Of a stretch of DNA of 8,675 nt, positions 6,061 to 8,675 are shown piece by piece (positions within the stretch are counted from its first letter, which is position 1; each line of letters begins with the position of its first letter). Below the pieces are notes generated by a model that was given only the letters and a program-made list of their open reading frames with translations, searched no databases and was not told the DNA's origin. Source of the DNA: an uncultured Saprospiraceae bacterium. Lineage in GTDB: Bacteria; Bacteroidota; Bacteroidia; Chitinophagales; Saprospiraceae. Both the position numbers and the translations under genes were made by a program. The stretch is from the NCBI GenBank assembly GCA_937942465.1, contig CALDEO010000209.1, positions 1-8,675 of the forward strand. The letters run 5' to 3'.

Positions 6061-7725
6061 ATGGAAACAGTAATAGCTGTAGGCGTAGGCGCCTTGGTTT
6101 TAGGACTTGGAGTAGGATATTTCCTATTGAACTTTATCATGAAGGGCTCTGCCCAATCAAAAATTGACGATGTCAATAAAAAAGCTGATTTGACACTTAA
6201 AGAAGCTGAAATAGCTGCTAAAAGAAAGTTGAACGATGCTGAGGTAAGAGCAGATAAAATAGTAGGCAAAGCAGAGCAGAAGAATGAATCGATCAAACAA
6301 AAGAAAATTCAAGAGGCTAAAGATAAATACCTACAATTAAAGTCTGACTACGCAGGATATAAAGCAGAGCATAAGGTAGAGATGAAAGAGAGAGAGATGA
6401 CCGTTGTCTCTATGGAAAAAGAACTCAACCTCAAACAAGAGAAGTGGTCTGAAAAAATTGAAAGTATTGAGCACAGAGAATCTGAGGTTAAGACAATCAG
6501 AGAAAACCTTGATAAGCAATTAAAGATCATAGGTAAGAAGAAAGAAGAGTTAGAAACAGCTAATGAAAAGCATATCAAGGCTTTAGAGAATGTTGCTAAG
6601 TTGTCTGAATCAGAAGCTAAGGAGCAATTATTAGAAGCTGTTAAAGGTAAAGCTCAGAATGATGCATTGTCAATCGAGAAGACAATCATCCAAGAAGCTA
6701 AAGAAAACGCAAATAAAGAGTCTAAGAAGATCATCATACAGAGTATTCAGAGAATGTGTGCCGAGTATACGATAGAGAATACCGTATCAGTATTTAACTT
6801 GGAGTCAGATGATATCAAAGGACAGATCATCGGTAGAGAAGGTAGAAACATACGAGCACTAGAAGCTGCAACAGGAGCTGAGATCGTAGTGGATGATACT
6901 CCAGAGGCAATTATCATATCTAGTTTTGACCCAATCAGAAGAGAGATCTGTAGATTGTCACTTAAGAGATTAGTAGCTGATGGAAGAATCCACCCCGCTA
7001 AGATTGAAGAAACAGTAGCTAAAGTTAAAAAGCAACTAGAAGAGCAAATCAAGGAAATAGGAGAGAGAACAGTTATTGATCTAGACATCCATGGATTGAA
7101 TGCTTACCTAGTAAGAATGGTAGGTCGTATGAGATTTAGATCTTCATATGGTCAGAACCTCCTGAAGCACTCTATCGAAACAGCAACCTTATGTGCTGCT
7201 ATGGCATCTGAGCTAGGATTGAGTAGCAAGCAAGTGAAGATGGCTAAGAGAGCCGGTCTATTGCATGATATTGGTAAGGTAGCAGAAGACGATTCTGAAT
7301 TGCCTCACGCATTATTGGGTATGGAGATTTGTAAGAAAAACAATGAACATGCGGTAATATTGAATGCAGTCGGAGCTCACCATGACGAGATCGAAATGAA
7401 TAACATCATATCTCCTATCGTACAAGCATGTGATGCGATATCAGGTGCAAGACCAGGAGCAAGAAGAGAGATCTTGGATAGTTACCTTAAGCGTATCGGT
7501 GAGCTAGAAGATCTGGCGATGGGATACGAAGGGGTACAAAAGGCCTATGCATTACAAGCAGGTAGAGAGTTGAGAGTAATTGTAGAAAGTGATAAAGTTA
7601 CGGATGCATTTGCTGACGATCTAGCATTTATGATCTCACAGAAGATCCAAGATGAGATGCAATACCCAGGTCAAGTAAAAGTAACTGTAATTAGAGAAAA
7701 GAGAGCAACAGCTATTGCAAGATAG
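6061..7725 (+). CDS. rny: ribonuclease Y
   Basis: RNase Y is a membrane-anchored endoribonuclease that starts mRNA decay. Seen: 554 residues. A transmembrane segment at about 4-27 is followed by a long charged coiled coil (about 33-225, rich in Lys/Glu/Ala). The KH domain (about 238-305) has the GREG loop (258-261, in IIGREGRNIRALE). The HD domain (about 360-465) has H370, the His-Asp pair H402-D403 in LLHDIGK, H440/H441 in GAHHDE, and D458 in CDAISGARPGARRE. The end, VKVTVIREKRATAIAR, is the family C-terminus. It is slightly longer than the 520-residue Bacillus enzyme, probably in the coil. An in-frame TAA at 6049-6051 fixes the ATG at 6061. The upstream bases are A/T only, with no Shine-Dalgarno. 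It may be expressed with zapA or from its own leader. Confidence 0.97.
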   Translation: METVIAVGVGALVLGLGVGYFLLNFIMKGSAQSKIDDVNKKADLTLKEAEIAAKRKLNDAEVRADKIVGKAEQKNESIKQKKIQEAKDKYLQLKSDYAGYKAEHKVEMKEREMTVVSMEKELNLKQEKWSEKIESIEHRESEVKTIRENLDKQLKIIGKKKEELETANEKHIKALENVAKLSESEAKEQLLEAVKGKAQNDALSIEKTIIQEAKENANKESKKIIIQSIQRMCAEYTIENTVSVFNLESDDIKGQIIGREGRNIRALEAATGAEIVVDDTPEAIIISSFDPIRREICRLSLKRLVADGRIHPAKIEETVAKVKKQLEEQIKEIGERTVIDLDIHGLNAYLVRMVGRMRFRSSYGQNLLKHSIETATLCAAMASELGLSSKQVKMAKRAGLLHDIGKVAEDDSELPHALLGMEICKKNNEHAVILNAVGAHHDEIEMNNIISPIVQACDAISGARPGARREILDSYLKRIGELEDLAMGYEGVQKAYALQAGRELRVIVESDKVTDAFADDLAFMISQKIQDEMQYPGQVKVTVIREKRATAIAR

Positions 7726-7751
7726 ATAAAGAAGCTTTTCTAAGAATATAT

Positions 7752-7787
7752 AAATGTCCTGCCTTGTTATGAGGTAGGACATTTTTT
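7752..7787 (+). terminator. Rho-independent terminator of rny
   Basis: AAATGTCCTGCCT (7752-7764) pairs with AGGTAGGACATTT (7772-7784), a 13-bp stem with one G-U pair and a 7-nt loop. It leads into six T at 7782-7787, then GTTTTG. It lies 26 bases after the rny stop and clearly ends the rny transcript. Confidence 0.92.
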
Positions 7788-8066
7788 GTTTTGCTCCAGT
7801 TTAGCTAGGAATTCTATTATTTGAATACTTTTTTGATGAAATTTTAAAAGAAACCTGAGAGGAAATACACTAAAAAAGAGCCAAGAGGCAATTATCACAT
7901 AACAGATAAATTTAATATCTAAAATGCTATTAGTCATTTGATGAAAATGTAAATCTATAAGTACAAGATAGTCTGAATGTTACAAGCTTATGGTGTGAAT
8001 GTAAACTAGATTTCAAATTAGCATAAAAAAGTTCCTTTAAGCTTACTTTATAAACGAATGAATACA
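7788..8066 (+). other. gene-free stretch between rny terminator and atpB promoter
   Basis: There are about 280 AT-rich bases with no convincing reading frame on either strand. A minus-strand frame (7930-8169) has no recognisable protein and runs across the atpB promoter and signal sequence. Only a weak hairpin is seen, AGATA (7904-7908) with TATCT (7916-7920). It may hold upstream regulatory sites for the ATP synthase operon, but I can identify none. Confidence 0.5.
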
Positions 8067-8074
8067 TACCTTTG
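8043..8074 (+). promoter_or_regulatory. atpB promoter, exact TAnnTTTG box
   Basis: TACCTTTG (8067-8074) fits the Bacteroidota -7 consensus TAnnTTTG exactly, and it sits between a strong terminator and the atpB start. A TTA at 8043-8045, 21 bases upstream, is a degenerate -33 element. Transcription would begin near 8081, giving a short leader of about 27 nt. The gene after it is the first of what is probably the F0F1 ATP synthase operon. Confidence 0.6.
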
Positions 8075-8107
8075 CAGCGTTTTTTAACACATGATGAAAT
8101 CATATAA

Positions 8108-8675
8108 ATGAATCTTTTAAGAGAGTCGTTTTTAATAATAATCTTTTTAGTTGCAGGTTTTGCGACCAATCAGGCTATTGCACAGCACAATCATGATCAT
8201 AGCGGTCATGATCACAGCAGTCATTCAGGTCACGATCATACTGGCCATGATCATGCAGCTCATGCCAATACAGGACATGCTGCATCTCATGCAGATCCTT
8301 GTGGTGGACATCATGATACAGAGTACGATCCTACGGGTACAGCAATTCACCATATTAGTGATGCTAATACTTTGACGATTCTTGATCTAGTACACATACC
8401 ATTACCTTGTATCCTTAAGAGTGATGATGCAGGTTGGGATTTCTTTATGTCATCTAAGTTTAACATCGGACACCATGAAGATGGTACGATGGCTTACAAT
8501 GGTTACGTAATGCATCACGGTAACGTACATAGAGTATCTGACACATCATTCCCGAAAGGAGCAGTAGAAATAGGTGGTTTTGCACATACAACTAAGATGG
8601 TTGATGGTAAAGAAAAAGACGTTTTATTGTTTTGCCATGCTGGTAAATCATTAGAGGCGCAGCCAAGAACAACAT
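8108..8675 (+). CDS. atpB: F0F1 ATP synthase subunit a, N-terminal part (cut by window end)
   Basis: Subunit a forms the proton half-channels of F0. Seen: 189 residues up to the window edge, with no stop. A signal-like hydrophobic segment (residues 8-25, ending AIAQ) is followed by a His-rich linker (27-69), then DPTGTAIHHISDAN (74-87), HIPLPCIL (96-103) and WDFFMSSKFN (110-119). Family knowledge: Bacteroidota AtpB proteins carry a long exported N-terminus with a conserved IPLPxIL and SSxF segment before the first channel helix; those helices lie beyond the window, so the call rests on this N-terminal pattern. The ATG at 8108 is chosen because the signal segment follows. An ATG at 8091 opens only a six-codon frame (MMKSYK) that ends at the TGA overlapping the atpB ATG. 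The upstream promoter and preceding terminator indicate a new operon. Confidence 0.75.
   Translation, partial: MNLLRESFLIIIFLVAGFATNQAIAQHNHDHSGHDHSSHSGHDHTGHDHAAHANTGHAASHADPCGGHHDTEYDPTGTAIHHISDANTLTILDLVHIPLPCILKSDDAGWDFFMSSKFNIGHHEDGTMAYNGYVMHHGNVHRVSDTSFPKGAVEIGGFAHTTKMVDGKEKDVLLFCHAGKSLEAQPRTT
8186..8314 (+). repeat. His-rich repeat tract within atpB
   Basis: Residues 27-69 contain 15 histidines in 43 positions, built from Gly-His-Asp-His and related units (three GHDH copies plus HDH, SSH, AAH, TGH). The DNA units are similar but not identical: ggtcatgatcac, ggtcacgatcat and ggccatgatcat encode the same four residues with different synonymous codons. The tract should lie outside the cytoplasm after the signal segment, and C65 lies close to its end. 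Confidence 0.75.

Noticed and set aside
7930..8169. 79-codon minus-strand frame over the atpB promoter
   Set aside because: It has no family resemblance and overlaps the exact TAnnTTTG promoter and the atpB signal sequence. It appears to be a chance frame in AT-rich DNA.
8151..8375. 74-codon plus-strand frame rich in Ile, Met and Gln
   Set aside because: It is the shifted frame of the His-rich repeat in atpB. Reading CAT-GAT as ATG-ATC gives the Met/Ile pattern.

Overview
The window comes from a member of the Bacteroidota (Bacteroidetes). The evidence is a DUF6029-type outer-membrane protein next to an Omp28-like lipoprotein, AT-rich start regions without Shine-Dalgarno sequences, matches to the Bacteroidota promoter element TAnnTTTG, and an AtpB with the long exported N-terminus typical of this phylum. 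A Saprospiria-like lineage is possible but cannot be fixed from the sequence alone. All complete genes lie on the plus strand. No tRNA, rRNA, CRISPR array, transposase, integrase or other mobile element is visible.

Layout. (1) 61-2701 holds an envelope pair: a DUF6029 family barrel-like protein, then, 67 bp later, an Omp28-like lipoprotein with a thioredoxin fold, closed by a strong intrinsic terminator (2660-2701). (2) 2702-2926 is a leader with an exact TAnnTTTG box, an inverted repeat on that box, and a terminator-like hairpin with a competing fold. It precedes pheT (2927-5365), the phenylalanyl-tRNA synthetase beta chain. (3) 5366-5668 is a 303-bp non-coding gap with AT-rich hairpins. (4) zapA (5669-5884) encodes a division protein that looks short. 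(5) 5885-6060 is a structured spacer ending in a terminator-like hairpin. (6) rny (6061-7725) encodes ribonuclease Y and is closed by a second clear terminator (7752-7787). (7) After a gene-free stretch, an exact TAnnTTTG promoter drives atpB (8108 to the window edge), the F0 subunit a, which carries a striking histidine-rich N-terminus.

Functionally the window is mostly core housekeeping: translation, cell division, RNA decay and ATP synthesis, plus one envelope module. I see no convincing multi-gene undescribed system. The points most worth checking are the possible redox relation between the first two proteins, the two structured non-coding regions (pheT leader and zapA-rny spacer, the latter a place to test for a 6S-type RNA), the short ZapA, and the His-rich extension of AtpB.
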